Shown one piece after another: positions 1-18,800 of a stretch of 64,000 nucleotides of DNA. Location of the stretch: NCBI GenBank assembly GCA_003342815.1, contig PTEX01000013.1, positions 2,361,067 to 2,425,066 on the forward strand, read 5' to 3'. The stretch is from Eudromia elegans (lineage: Eukaryota; Chordata; Aves; Tinamiformes; Tinamidae). Each line of letters starts with the position of its first letter. Position 1 is the first letter of the stretch. A program made the position numbers and the translations under genes. The notes below the pieces were generated by a model, which saw only the letters and a list, made by a program, of their open reading frames with translations, was not told the DNA's origin and did not search any database.

Positions 1-1469
1 AACGGCCCTGGCTGTGAGGGCAAGAGCATCCCGGGCAGCTTTGTGGTACTCTTGAGAGCCCGGAGCAGGGCTCGTGCTGGCCGCCCCGGGACCGCAGGCT
101 TCTCAGCACTGCCTGTGCAGGTAGTGCAGCTGGCTCTGTGGAGCAGAAGGCATCTCAGGACGAAGTAAAACACCTAATTAAGTCAGAGCTCAGGGAAGTC
201 TTTCAGAAGGAAGTTGTCAAAAACCCTCTCCGCTTCCTTACTCTCTTCTGGCTGCAGGATGTTATTCACTAGCAGCGTTGGTCTAACAAACTTAGAGGCT
301 ATTATGGGCCTGGGAGGAGCTGTTCTTTCTGGATCCTTGGACTTCAAATTTCTTTATAAACACATTATTTCAACATGCTGATGCAGAAGCTCACCGGTCC
401 TTTCACTTCAGCAGCCAGAAAACTGTACCTACATCAAAGCTGATGTTCTGCCACAGAAGCATACGTTAGGTTTGTGGCCACTGGCAGCCTTGTGCAAGAC
501 ACATAGTGGCTAGGCAGGGGTCACTGGAGAATCCCAAGTACATGTACAATCCACGCTGGTGCACACGTTTGTAAGTGTGAGCTAGATTTGTGCCCATATC
601 TGCATACGTACATGCTGCCTTTCAGACGCAGGCAGATGTGCATGAGTGTACCAATGCAAAGCTGCTGTGTATGGGGCAGGGAGCGCTATTATGTATTTGT
701 GATACGCTTTTAAAATAATCATGAGGTTATCAAGGTGCCTCCATCTTTGTGAGCGTTGCAGTGCAAGAGGCAGCATTAAAGCCCGAACAGGTGTTAATCA
801 CTATGCACTGTAATAAATTCCAAACATAGGGAAGAGCTTATTTATGCACATCAGCTCCTCCCACCCTGCTCTCCATGCTTGAGCCTTGGCACTGCCTCCT
901 AGGACGAGGTGCCTGCGAGGTGCCAGGAAGGGGTGCGTGATCCGGATCCTTGCTGCCAGAGCGGAAGCAATGAGGGCGGCACAACCCAGGGACCCATCCT
1001 TGTCCCTGGGCATGCCGCTGCTGCCCCCGGCCCCCTGCTCTTTCTTGGGGATGGCCCAGTAGAATTACACAGAATAGATGGCAAGGGAAAACAGCAGCCC
1101 AGGGACTTAATAGGTGCTTGGGTGAGGAGAGGTCGGCGGGGGAGGTGGTGTCACAAAGCACCCAAGGAATTTTTTTTTCCTTAGGCTTAGCCCCCTTGAT
1201 TGGAGCTGAGCCAGCTGATACAGATGGGGTGTTACAAAACAGAGCCAAAAGGCAAGAGCGCAAGGAACAGAGCTATCTATAACCCAAAGTTAGACAGAGT
1301 GAAGGTGGGGAAGAGGGAAATGCCGAGCGTGGCAAGCAGCCCCTAATGCTGAAAGCAAGGACACGATCATTCGACAACAGGATTTAGAACTGATCAACTC
1401 CAGCTACCCGGCAGCCAGATAAGGCTCTGTGACTGTCAGCTTAACTCTGCCGTTTATTCCTGTGCTGTA
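1..1469. other. Noncoding upstream sequence
   Basis: Moderately GC-rich sequence, strongest in the first 110 bases. I see no supported exon, RNA gene or repeat on either strand. Open frames here overlap each other in several phases and have no recognisable product. Confidence 0.5.
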
Positions 1470-1601
1470 GGGAGTTAAATAGAGCACACAGAAAGCCGGC
1501 TGCCGGGGAGTGAAAGTCAAGGAGGGAGAGGGAAGGCACAGACTGTAATTGGACAGTGTCTGGGAGCCGGGTGGAAGTGGCTGCGGGCAAAGCCCCTCCA
1601 G
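1470..1601 (+). promoter_or_regulatory. Candidate LRTM2 promoter and noncoding first exon
   Basis: A TTAAATA element lies at 1475-1481. About 125 bp downstream is a consensus donor, CCAG|GTAAGTG, with GT at 1602. The stretch is GC-rich and purine-rich and sits about 1.4 kb upstream of the acceptor proposed at 3009. LRTM2 genes have noncoding 5' exons in mammals, so a first exon ending here is plausible. There is no CpG island of clear strength, and the assignment is inference. Confidence 0.3.
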
Positions 1602-3009
1602 GTAAGTGCTCGCGGCTTTTCATCGTCCCTGTCGATAGAGAGGCGGCGGCAAGAGGCTTCAGGGGTGGCACTTAGCACAGAGGCATCGATACGGAGGAGG
1701 CTGAAAGTCTCCCTCCCCGCCAGCACGAGCGAGAGCGCCCAATGGGGACAGCGATTTGTTGAGGCTTCTCCTTCGGGGGGGACGGCAGGCGAGGCGCTCT
1801 TTGGGCAGTGGGGGGCTGCAGTAGGGGAAGGCTGAGTTGTTTTGGTGCTGGGCAAGGTATTCAGCTGTCTGGTGCATCGGCATTTGGATAAATAACCTAA
1901 GTAGCTCCGTGAAATGTGCTAGCCCAGGCAGGGAAGCTGCCTGTCTTTCTCCTCGAGATGCCAATTTCAATATGACCTGGTGATTTACACTCCAGTATAA
2001 AATAAATCCATCCTGGGAGCTTGGGGGAGGGAGGGCAGCTGGCACATGCATAGGGAGAGCACCTCGGAGCATGCAGTGCCCACTGAAAGCACAGGCTGGG
2101 GACGCCGCCAGACCCTGCGGGGAGGGTACACGACAGTGTATTCCTGGTCTCGGGTGGAAATGTCCATCTAACTGCTACTGTGGCTGGGGAAGGCACATCA
2201 GAGAGGAAGCCGGAGACAGGGCATTGTGGTGTTTCCCCTTTTCCTGCTCCCCTCTCTCCAAGCAGGAAGAGGGAAGGAAAGAGGGACCTGTTGTCAGTCA
2301 CTTATTGTCAGGGGAGAGTTTATGGTCTTTGGGTTTCTAATTAGAGCGAGCAGTTTGCCATCTTCTAATTAAGATGTGATTCCTCTCTTCTCAACACATC
2401 CACTCAGCCCCCCCACCCCAGGTCCTCCCTTGTCCTCTGAATCTTCCTTGCTCTGGAGCTCCTGCGGTTGCTGCAGTGCAACCCCCCCGAAGCTGAACGC
2501 TGGCTCTGCTCAGCCCTGCTCTAACAGCACCTCTGCTTTACCTGAAAGCAGAAGCACGCAACGGCTGGGGAGGGTGGAGGAGCCTCTTGGCAGCCGCTAG
2601 AGCCCAAACCAAGGTGATCCCAGGCCACATGGTCCAGAGCAGGATGCACAGGTGGCACTAGCCTGCGCGAGCGAGAAGGGATGAGCTGGAGGCTGTTGCC
2701 CTAGCAGGGTCACCTCAGCGATTCATTAGGTTAACCTTGACTGTGAGGCTCATGTAGCTACCGTGGCAGGCTACCCACACGCATTTTGACACAGATGAGT
2801 AAAGCCTTAATTCTTAACCATGAGGATCAAAATGAATTAAGATCTTGCTATAGCTCTTGAAATATCCTCCATCTCCCCTCCAAAACACAACTCATACCTC
2901 AAAGGCAAAGCACTGCAAAGGGGAAGGGATTGAAAACCTTGAGGTCAGACCTGTCTCCTGTGCCCAGGGGACTGAATCCCACCAGCTGTGCTTGGTTCTT
3001 CTCCTGCAG
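1602..3009. other. Probable 5' UTR intron of LRTM2
   Basis: GC-rich noncoding sequence between the candidate first exon and the start-codon exon. Nothing else was recognised; overlapping open frames on both strands look incidental. Confidence 0.35.
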
Positions 3010-3104
3010 GCTCTGACAGGCAGGCTGCAAGGTTGCTCCTCCAGCCTGCAGGGCTGTGCGCCAGGCTGGCTGGTGGATGTGAAGACACGCTGGAGACGAC
3101 AACG
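3010..3104 (+). other. LRTM2: Probable LRTM2 5' UTR segment of the exon holding the start codon
   Basis: A pyrimidine-rich tract followed by CTCCTGCAG ends at 3009 and makes a good acceptor. The sequence from 3010 to the ATG at 3105 would then be 5' UTR. Other AGs at about 3017-3050 could serve instead. This is inferred from splice-site appearance only. Confidence 0.45.
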
Positions 3105-9790
<6,686 letters not shown>

Positions 9791-10045
9791 AACTCTTCTA
9801 GGAAGGCAAGGACAGCAATTAATAAAGGTACCTGAGAGCTGCCAAGCATGGGGTCCTCCCGAAATACATCTTCCCAGACAGACAGACAGACAGACTGTGC
9901 TATTGCTCCACTCACCCAAGCAGTGCAACATGCTTCTGGGGGGTTAGGACACCTGGCTCTAACTTCTGCTCCTCTGTCCCAGGCCCCCTTTGTGCCCTTC
10001 CATTCTTGGGCCCTTCCAGGCAAATAAAGTAGTCAGACCTCGAGT
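9791..10045 (+). other. LRTM2: LRTM2 3' UTR with two poly(A) signals
   Basis: Canonical AATAAA hexamers occur at 9821-9826, only about 30 nt after the stop, and at 10023-10028. A (CAGA)5 run lies between them at 9875-9894. A longer UTR is possible, since another AATAAA occurs at 12500-12505. Which signal is used cannot be told from sequence. Confidence 0.5.
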
Positions 10046-11190
10046 GCTTGCCGTGCCTCATACCCCTGCACAGAGCTTCCCTCATGTGCCTGCTTTGGCA
10101 GCCGCTGGCACCTTCTGGGAGCCCATGCCATCCCCTCAGCTTCAGGACTGAGTCCGTCTGTGTCCTGCCCAGGGCTCCTGGCAGACAAAGCAGCTTTGTG
10201 AAAGCTCATGGACACCAGGCAAGGGTCCATGCCTTACTGTTAGGGTCACTGCTGTTGTGTGACAGCAACTCGCTCCTCATCTGACAAGTCAGTGTGGCCA
10301 AGAGCATCTTAGAAGGGACAGAAGGTCTCTTGGGGTTGACGACTGTCCAAAGAATATTTCCTTTCTCAGTTTTAGAGGTGGAAGGATACCTGCATCACTC
10401 CAACACTGCCTGAGAGCACAGAGCTCTTTTTGCTCCCAGCCAAGGACAAGTCTACAAGCTAACATATGTCTCATCCTTTATGGGTACACAGAGACAGAGC
10501 CATGCTGCTGTACAGACACACTCTGAGTCACTCTGATCCCAACACATACACACAGACGTAGCTCCATTCCATACATTCAGGCACCCCATCTGCACATGCA
10601 GAGCCACATGTGCACAAACTCATCTGCCCTGTGCGTGCAGCCATGAACATATTTAGCCACTCCACCTTATTTTTATTATAACACTGCATAGCACCTTCTG
10701 GTTTGGAGAAAATACATGAACCTTTCCACTGAAGAGCTAACAAAAACATCTCAACAGTGCAGAGCTAGTGGGGGAAGGGACAGGAGAAGGTAGAGAAAGG
10801 CAAAATTGTTAAGGTTATAGCATGAATCAGCAAAGATGAGTATAGAGCATGAAAAAAAGGTGTGGTTTTGTCATCTATTTTATGTTTCCTATGATTAATG
10901 GAGAGGCAAAATGATACATAGCCTCCATCTGCAAGTGTCTGAAGGGCAGAGAGGAGAAGTGGCCGTCAGGAAAGACATGAAGAAGCAGGTGTCTCAGCAG
11001 CCGAAGTAGCGCAAGCCGTGCTGAGGGGTGCTGGGGCCTAAGGGGGAACGCTGAGGGGCAGAAAACAAACAGCCCCAGAGCTGCCACTGCTGGCAGGGGG
11101 TGAGCCCGGTGCCTGGAGGAGAGCAGTCTGGCTGGGGGGCTGCAGAAAGGGGGCACAGCTCTGTAGGGTCTTGTGGTGAGGTCAAAAACC
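10046..11190. other. Noncoding sequence downstream of LRTM2
   Basis: No supported gene or repeat. It may include an extended LRTM2 3' UTR. CpG content rises towards the right end. Confidence 0.4.
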
Positions 11191-11497
11191 TGCCGCACAG
11201 CGTGGCGCAGGAGGGCGAGCCCCTGGAGGGGCTGCCGTGGTGCACAGCACAGCCCCCGTGTGCTTGCCGCACGAGCGCGCCCGTGCACTCAGCTGCACCT
11301 GCCGCCGCTGCCACGGAGGTGACTTTCCCTAGGCGGCTTTTGAAGTCCTCAGACAGCAGGGCCTCATATTAGTCCTGGTTCTTTACAACCCAACAGGAAA
11401 GAAAAGTGAGAGGGGGAAAAAGAAGGAACCTAAACAGGAGGACTCGCTTCATCTCACTGGGAGTGGGATAAAATGCTGTCGCCAGGGGAGTGCGCGC

Positions 11498-11512
11498 ATT
11501 GCCATGGCAACC
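11498..11512. promoter_or_regulatory. RFX X-box-like site
   Basis: ATTGCCATGGCAACC matches the palindromic X-box GTTGCCATGGCAAC at all but the first position. RFX-family factors bind such sites in ciliary and neuronal genes. Binding is inferred from the motif only. Confidence 0.45.
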
Positions 11513-11584
11513 TGCTCCAACCCTTGCAGTGGGTATTCCCGGGCTAGAGAGATGGCACTGGGGGTCACGCGTCCACCCGCTCTG

Positions 11585-11604
11585 CCGGAGCGGCAACGCT
11601 CCGG
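11585..11604. repeat. Perfect 8-bp inverted repeat with GCAA loop
   Basis: The arms CCGGAGCG (11585-11592) and CGCTCCGG (11597-11604) are exact reverse complements around GCAA. On the + strand RNA this would be a GC-rich hairpin capped by a GNRA-type tetraloop. Confidence 0.7.
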
Positions 11605-11680
11605 GGGTGTCAGGAGGCGGCTGGCAGCACAGCCAGTGCTGCACAGGGTCACACTGGGCACCCTGCGAAAGGCCGGCAGG

Positions 11681-13704
11681 CACCAAGGGGGGAGCTGCCC
11701 GGGCATGGCCCCCCCTGCCCTGCTCCCACTGAGCCCCCAAGCCCCCAAGCGCAGGTGACTCCCACTGGCTCTTCACTCCCCTCTAGCCTCAGCCCTGACA
11801 CACAGCAACCCAGCGGCCTCATATTTAATCTGAGCTTGGAGTGGTACAGGCCCCCCAACATGCCTGGGGCCACCAGAGGCAAAGAGACAGGGCTGTTCTC
11901 GCATGACCTCCCTCTGCAATGGGGATGCAGTGGACAAGGAGGATGTTCTTCGGGAAGGAGAAGACTCCGCTGCCCTGGAGGAAGGACTGGGGAAAGCATC
12001 CTGCCCGCGAGTGTGTGCTCACACCATGCCCCTCACAGCCAGTGCCCGAAGGAGGAGGAGGAGGAGGACGAGCGGGGCTGGCAAGATGTGAGGAGGAAGG
12101 ACTCTCCCCATGCGCTGTATAGCCACTCAGACCACCCCGTCTGCTGCAACCGCAGCCCGTGCTGAAGGGCAGAACTGGTGCACTGCAGACTCCCTATGTG
12201 TGTTACTGCTGCTCCACATTCCCAGCAACCAGGACTAGAGTAACTGCTGGATCCAAACCTCTCCCCAGCCCCCCTCTCAGGGGAACTTCTCTCTTTACCA
12301 TACTGGACTTGGCAATCATACTTGAAATGGGACTTGACTCAGAGCGGTATATTTATAGATATATATTTTACTTGCATCAAATAATGGTGAAACATTGCAC
12401 AAAATAATTGGGGAGGGTGTGTGTGTGCGTGTGTGTGTGAGAAAGAGTAAGAGAATCAGAGAGAGCAGTAGAATGTTTTTAAGAGGATAGAAGGGGTAAA
12501 ATAAACAGGAGGGAGGCATGGGACAATGTGAGGAGGCAGTACCCACTCCCTGCACCTCCCCGTGACCTCCTCTTTCCCTGAACATTTTTCTTTGTTGCTA
12601 ATAATAATTTTCCACACCTTGTGTCGTGGGGCTCATGATGACCTCGCCCATCCTTTCCTCTTTGTTTTCAGCTGTAAGGCAGAAAGTCTGGATTCATCTC
12701 AAGCCTAGGCAAGGGACTGCTATGTTTAGAATCCTACCCAGAAAGCAGAAGATAGGAAAAGGCAGAAAAGAGAGTTGCTGAGAAACTCAAAGGCTGGCAG
12801 CTATGGGGCGCCCCTGGAAAGCAAGCGCTGTGCTTTGAAGGCCAGGGCGCTGTCCTCTCTCACGCAAAGCAAATGGTTCGTGGGGAAGCGGCCTTGCTAC
12901 CCACTGCTTGCAAACAGGCTTTGCTCCCTTGCATACCTGGAAGCTGCTCAGGGGGCTCAGCTTTAGCGCGGCCAACAGGCACCTGGTGTAGAGCAGGGCC
13001 CTGAGCGAAGCTCTCCCACGGGACGCTGGCTGCAGCAGAGCCGGAAAGGGGCTCCTCTGATGAGCGGGGCTCCCTGTGTCCCCATGGGCACGACCGGGCC
13101 GGGGTGTCTCATAAACAACCCCCTCGCTGTGGGCATGGGACTGCTCTCAGGAAGCGCCCTCAGGGCAGGTAGGCCCACAGAAACAGCCCTTGTGCTGCTC
13201 TTTCCCCTCCCCAGACCATACCTGTGGTACAGGCAGGCACACCTCTTGCTGGAACAGATGGCACTTGGAATTTCTTTCTCTTTTTGTTACTGTTTTTGAG
13301 GGAGAGCAACAAGATTTTCTAAAATGATTGAATGGAGGTTTCTTTGGCATGAGACAGAAGATTTTTAAAGGTATATTATATTTCTGGCTTGTTGTTACAG
13401 AAGAATAATAAAGAATGTATTTTCCTATGCTCCTCATTGCTTAAATGAGCTCTCTGATAGGAACCACCCATTTCCCCCATCCCCTGCAAGAGCAACTGCT
13501 GCAAACATCAGGTCCAGATAAGAAAAACAACCGCATTTCCACATATGTGCACATCAGTCCACACACAGTGCTTTGGCTTGGAGGGAACACGCACATCTAC
13601 ACCCACCCGCCCTGTCAGCGTGAGCCCTAGGCCTGCATGCGACTGTAGCAGGACAAGGCTGTAGGAAAAGAGACGGGAGTCAAGGTGAGACCCTAGGTCC
13701 GGAA
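11681..13704. other. Noncoding sequence with short simple repeats
   Basis: Holds a GGA run (about 12050-12068), a (GT)n tract (about 12417-12439) beside an AT-rich stretch, and an AATAAA at 12500 that might end a long LRTM2 transcript. The 12780-13170 part is GC-rich. No exon was recognised. Confidence 0.4.
12417..12439. repeat. (GT)n microsatellite
   Basis: GT repeat with one GC interruption, followed by GA-rich sequence. Confidence 0.85.
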
Positions 13705-13892
13705 GCGCATGCGCATGCGTGCACATGCACACAGACACACATGCACACACACGCATTTGCACATGCATGCATGCACACACACACATGCATGCACACATGC
13801 ACAACATGCACATACACACATACACGTGTGCATGCGCACACACAGGCACACACACACACATGCATACACACACACATGCACACGCATGCACA
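13705..13892. repeat. Long CA/GCATGC alternating purine-pyrimidine tract
   Basis: About 190 bp of imperfect (CA)n interspersed with GCATGC and CGCATGCG units, starting at the GCGCATGCGCATGCG run. It is almost entirely alternating purine-pyrimidine. The Cys/Val/Met-rich and His/Thr-rich open frames across it are artefacts of the repeat. Confidence 0.9.
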
Positions 13893-15572
13893 GGTCTCCA
13901 GGGACACCACCAGGCAAGGGCGATTGTGTAACAAGGATAACAGACTGTGGCAATCAGCTCATTACATAAAAGTCGAAAGGGCCAAATTAATCCCCAGTGT
14001 AAGAACGCGGAAGCCAATGGAGTTATATTCAGGTCAAAACTGACTCCAAGAGCTTTCTTTTTTTTTTTTTTTTTCTAATTAGAGCATAATGTTCAATAAC
14101 ACCTATCGTAACAAACAGTGAGCTATGGTTCCTGACAACTCCAGGTTTCTGGGCATCCCGAGCAGGGTTGTTTAAAAATGAACGAAAAATGCTAGGCAAT
14201 CCTATTGCACCCCTAGCTACATGGGCTCCCAGCTCTAGAGATAAACACCTGCTGTTCACTAGTGCGGTCTCTCACATACACCTAGGAAGCTGAAATTCCC
14301 CACTTCTCTGGAAAAGTGCTATCCATGCACAATACCTCACATTGTTCCTGTGACAAACCTGCCTCAGAGGTATGTGAAGCGTTTAGAGACGTTGAAACCC
14401 CCACAAGCAAACTCGGTGACACTGCATTCACACTGTTACACCCCGCCTGATCTCCAGAGAAAAACTGGGAGTGGAACCCACTCATCCTAATCTGATAACA
14501 ACAGCTGAGGAGTCTGCTCTGTTGAAAATGTATCACCAAGACAGAATCGCCATCACGATTACTTAGCAGTATGGTATCTAAGGCACACAGTTTAATATAA
14601 TTTTGACACCCAGGCACAGGAGTGCACACAAATGCTACTTAACAGGTCATATGGCTGCAGAAATATAGAGCTGGAAAAAACGCCAGACCAAAACACTCAT
14701 CTGATGACTCTAAACTTCCTTTTGTTCATAAATTATCTAGGAGCAGCCTGTGATTTTCTGCAACTTGATTCTCTCTCATTTGCCATATAATTCCCTGTAT
14801 ACACACATGTAATTATGCATATAAAAGCATAATACATGTAAAATATAAAAAAAGCAGAATAGTTCCTCCATATATTGCCTGTCGGCAGCCTGCTGTGTAT
14901 AGTTGAAAACACAGCTCTGACTGGAAACACAGGTCAGAGGGGCAGTTTCTATGCTCTGATTAGGTAAAGGCACAGGATTTCTCGGGACTGAAAACCATTC
15001 CTTCCAAGAGGCCTGTGTAACACAGACAAGAGAATCAGCCTTCCCGCTGAGCACAGACACAGCGCGCAGTGAAAGCAAACCAGAGATTCCCTGTGTCCTT
15101 GTGGGTGCTCCTCACCCCACAAGCGCCTCTGCAAGGTGAAGATGGGGCAGCATCCTCAGAGCTCTTCTCCCTTGGAAGGGAAGGGCCGAAGGCACCCAGA
15201 GGGGCTAGACCTCTGCTTCCTGCAGAGCCCGGGCTCAGGCCAGGCAGAGGCCGTATGCGAGGCGCAGGGAGCCAAGGGGAAGCAGAGGAGGATGCTAAGA
15301 ATAACAGTTGCCTTGCATGAAGCTCCTGGGCCAGGATAGCAGAGCGCTCTTTGCCTGAGGCTCCGGGACAAGATGCAGCCCTTCACATTTGTTTTTCCTG
15401 TGTTCTAACTTCAGAAAAAACTTGTTTGTTAGAACATCTGTGGAAAGTCAGTGCATAAAGGGCACAGAAAGAGTGACAAATTCAGGTATTTTAGTTGAGA
15501 AAATATGCACAGACAATACACCGAGACTCACCCAGCTCAGCACAAAGCTCAAGGGAAATATCCAGAGTACCA
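13893..15572. other. Noncoding sequence
   Basis: Contains a T17 run at 14058-14074. No gene or clear repeat was recognised. Confidence 0.4.
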
Positions 15573-15645
15573 ACAATGCTTTGCATTTCTATAGTGCTTG
15601 CCTTTGGCAGCTCTCTGGGAGCTTGCAAACATTAATGAATTCACA
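15573..15645 (+). repeat. Ancient amniote interspersed-repeat relic (L2/MIR-like tail)
   Basis: The stretch TTTGCATTTCTATAGTGCTT...GCAAACATTAATGAATTCA resembles the widespread amniote repeat segment TTTATATAGCGCCTTT...CTTTACAAACATTAATGAATT as I recall it. It is diverged and short; the family name is uncertain. Confidence 0.45.
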
Positions 15646-15715
15646 GAGGCAGAGATTCAGAGAGTATAAAGGCCAGAAGGGACTTTAGATCATCCAGTCT
15701 GACCTTCTGTGTATC
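15646..15715 (-). repeat. Old CR1-type LINE 3' tail
   Basis: AAGGCCAGAAGGGACTTTAGATCATCCAGTCTGACCTTCTG-type sequence matches the 3' end of older reptilian CR1 families (GGCCAGAAGGGACCATTAGATCATCTAGTCTGACC). It reads antisense on the + strand, like the younger CR1 copies in this window, so the element is on the - strand. Strongly truncated. Confidence 0.7.
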
Positions 15716-15727
15716 GCGTGCTACTTG

Positions 15728-15855
15728 GAAAGTGTGCAGAAAAGAACCACAGACATTATTTGGGGGTGGCAGAAAATGCCTTGCTGTGAAAAGCTTAAAG
15801 AGCTCAATCTGTTTAGCTTATGAAACAGAAAATACAGAGGTTATCCTGTAGAAAG
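15728..15855 (+). repeat. Ancient CR1 reverse-transcriptase fragment
   Basis: GTGCAGAAAAGAACCACAGACATTATTTGGGGGT...AAAGAGCTCAATCTGTTTAGCTTATG resembles the CR1 3' coding block (CAGAAAAGGGCAACAAAAATGATTA...CTAAAGAGGTTAGGACTGTTCAGC). It lies against an oppositely oriented CR1 tail. Diverged, with no open frame. Confidence 0.5.
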
Positions 15856-18800
15856 CCCAATAGTGTGTGTTTACATGCAGCTAAAGTGAATTTTCCAGAA
15901 AGCATCTACCTTTGATTTTAAAACATTCAAGAGATTAAAAATCCTCTTTTCTCTCAGTACCTTATTACAATAACTATTCTTGCTCACTGTTAACATTTAT
16001 GCTTATTATCGCATTTGAGTCTGTCTGATTTCAGTTTCCTGTCATGGGTTTTTGTTACGCTTCCCTATGTTAGATTAAAAAAAAAAAACAAAACAAAACA
16101 TTTAGTAACCAGCTTCTCTCCCTGTGAAGGTACTTTTACAGTAATCAATTCATCTCTCAATCTTCTTTTTGGTAAGATAAGCAGATTGAGTTCATTAAGT
16201 CTTTCAGTGCAAAGCATTTACTGTAGGCCTTTGTTGTACTCTTTCCAATTATTCCTCCTCCTTTTAAAAGTACGCCCCTCATCCATCATGATCTGTGATA
16301 TGTATTGTAGATTTTACCTAACTATTGCCATACAATAGTAAATATCACCTTTCCCTACACCTACCCACCAACGATGTCTCACAACACACTCGCTGAGCTG
16401 TATGTGCATTATGCCTACTTTAAAGACAGAGGTATACAGAAAGCTAGTGCAACGCCTTGCAAGACATTTTGGGATTATGGGGAATTGGTTACGACCCCAT
16501 TCATAACCACATTCATACTAGTATATATTCACTGGCTTCTGAATAAGATGCTCCTGATTTATACGATTCTTGGCAAGAGGAAAATCCAGTCCTTCATTTA
16601 AACTAATGGTCCCCTTCTATCAGCCTCCACTTTCACATTCACTCCTGGTCTCATATGGTGTTTTTCACATCTCTCCCACTGGATCTAAATGTCTTTGATT
16701 CATCAGCTATTCTTTCCCTCTCCTTCTTATTTTCATTCTCTTGTGACTGATCATCCCCTTTTCAGCGACTGCCTCTGACCAGCTGCTTTTCAGATTCTCC
16801 CTTCTCTGATCTCAACTGTCACTTCTCAGCTCACAAAGCACGCCAGCCCCCACATCCCCATCTGCTTTTTAAAGACTTGTTATCACAAGCAGGGGCTTCT
16901 CCGCTCACTCTTCTTTACTTTGCAAAACCTTCATCAATCAAGAGAAACCATTATTCTGTCAAGGGCTGAGAGAGGGTTTCAGGTCAGCCCTGGTTAGCTT
17001 GCGGCCCTCCACGTGCTGCGCAGTGGCCTTCCACTGCATCAACAAAGACATTTTTATTCAGTCATAACAGGGAATATGTGAATTGTGTGGCAAAAAGGCC
17101 CAGCCTTGTGCCGAAAGGGTGCTCTGAGGCAAATGGTGAGTACTCCGAGCAACTGCCCTGCAGCTCGCTTGCTTGCAGGTAGCAGTATCACCAAGCAGCA
17201 AAACAAGGGACGCTGCCTGCTCCTTGGGCCCTGGAGAAGCAGCTGGAGGCTCATCTCTTTCTGCTACCACATCTCACTCTTCCTCTCACAAACTTTTCAA
17301 GCTGCATCTCAAATCTCTTTGGCTTTTGGTCTCAGATTCCTGCTGGAAGGCTATTCTGAAGCAGCATTACCTAATTGTTAGGAACCATCTTCTAGCTTCC
17401 CATCCCAAATACTTTCTTGATGTATATCTATACTACACTGTTTTCATATTAGCAGTGTCCTTTACTTTAAATAGCCTTCTTCGTTCCCATATGTTTCTTC
17501 TGTGAAGTATTTATATAGAGCAATCCTATCCTAATTTTTTCATTTGGTGGACAGCTTCTAAAAACGTGCACCGTCAAAAGCAAAAGGCTACAGCAACATG
17601 GGGACAGAGGGCAAAATACGGCTAGGACAGGATCAGAGCTGTTGGAGACTGCTGCTTCACCCTGCTGTGTTTTAGCAAGGATCTCAGAACTGAGTTTGCC
17701 AGCTGTAAGCCCTAAATTTTGTGTGGGCATAAGGCAGTAATACAGCCCACACTGAGGATCCTAACTGAGAGATGGCATAATGGACACAGCAGCTTTTAGA
17801 AGACAAGGTCTGTCTCCATGCCTGCTCGCTGTGCCTTCTGCTAGCTCCCACAGAGTTCCCAGCTCACAGAATACTTCTAACGTTAGGTCCCAAGCATTTG
17901 GCCTTGTCTGTTGTACTAGTAAAATTCATTCTGTTTCTGCAACCCTTATCAAGGTCAAATAAGGCATATTAGAACATATATAAGGGCGCTTAGAGGTCTG
18001 AGAGGGACAAACTTATTTACCGTCCTCTCTCCAATCCTAAACACTGAATTTGCACTTCTCCAGCCAGCATGAAGTCCCCCTTGTGGGTGGTGTTGACAAG
18101 AAATCCTTGCTGTGACCCCATGTGCCCATGCTCCTGGAGACAGAGGGCAGCCAGTTCCCCCAGCGCTGACTGTGCTAAGCAGCTTGAGCTGCTTATTTTC
18201 AGTAGGCAGATTGTTGCTATCCCCAGGGTCAATATCGCTGTCCTTATCAATAAGTTGGGCACAGAGCCCGCTGTGGGTTTGTCTCAGGCTATCGTCTCCT
18301 TGACCTTGACCTCACTCTCGCTGCCCAAAAGGGGCCTCAGTTCTTATTCTTTTTCTCTAAATAGCTGAAGAATCTTTTGCTGTTTGTTTTAATCTCCTTT
18401 GCGAGGTCTAACTCGGCTTGATTTGTAAGCAATCCTCATTTTATCCCTGCATTTCCTGACCTCTAAGACACAGCTTTCTTTGCTGTCTGTTCTTTTCTTC
18501 TATCCTGCATAGACTCTCTGCAGAGCCAGCTTAAGCAGCATAAGCAGTTTTGCCTGTGGTGGCAGACAGATGGAGGGTAGCAGAATCAGGCACTGCCATT
18601 TATTGACTTTTCACAGAAATATGGCCTCCACAGTATCCCCAAAAGCTGAACTGCTGCCTCTCTGCACTCCAAACTTTGCGCTGCCTCAATGTTGTCATTG
18701 CAAGTGCTAATCTGAAGCAGTGCCAAGAGAAAGATGCATCAACCCAGTATAAACTTGGGGTAAACTGTGTTGTCTGCATCATGCCTTCCTCCTGCACACA

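Larger units (their letters stand above)
11190..11680. promoter_or_regulatory. CpG-rich patch, candidate promoter or enhancer
   Basis: CpG dinucleotides cluster at about 11190-11330 and again at 11490-11680, in contrast to the flanks. The patch carries an RFX X-box-like site at 11498-11512 and a perfect inverted repeat at 11585-11604. No convincing coding exon is attached. It could be a regulatory element of LRTM2 or of a gene on the other strand. Confidence 0.35.

Noticed and set aside
13508-14017. 169-codon Cys/Val/Met-rich frame and several His/Thr-rich frames
   Set aside because: Produced by the CA/GCATGC repeat, which reads open in many frames.
17975-17995. TATATAAGGGCGC as a promoter
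   Set aside because: A TATA-like string alone; no recognisable exon or start region follows.
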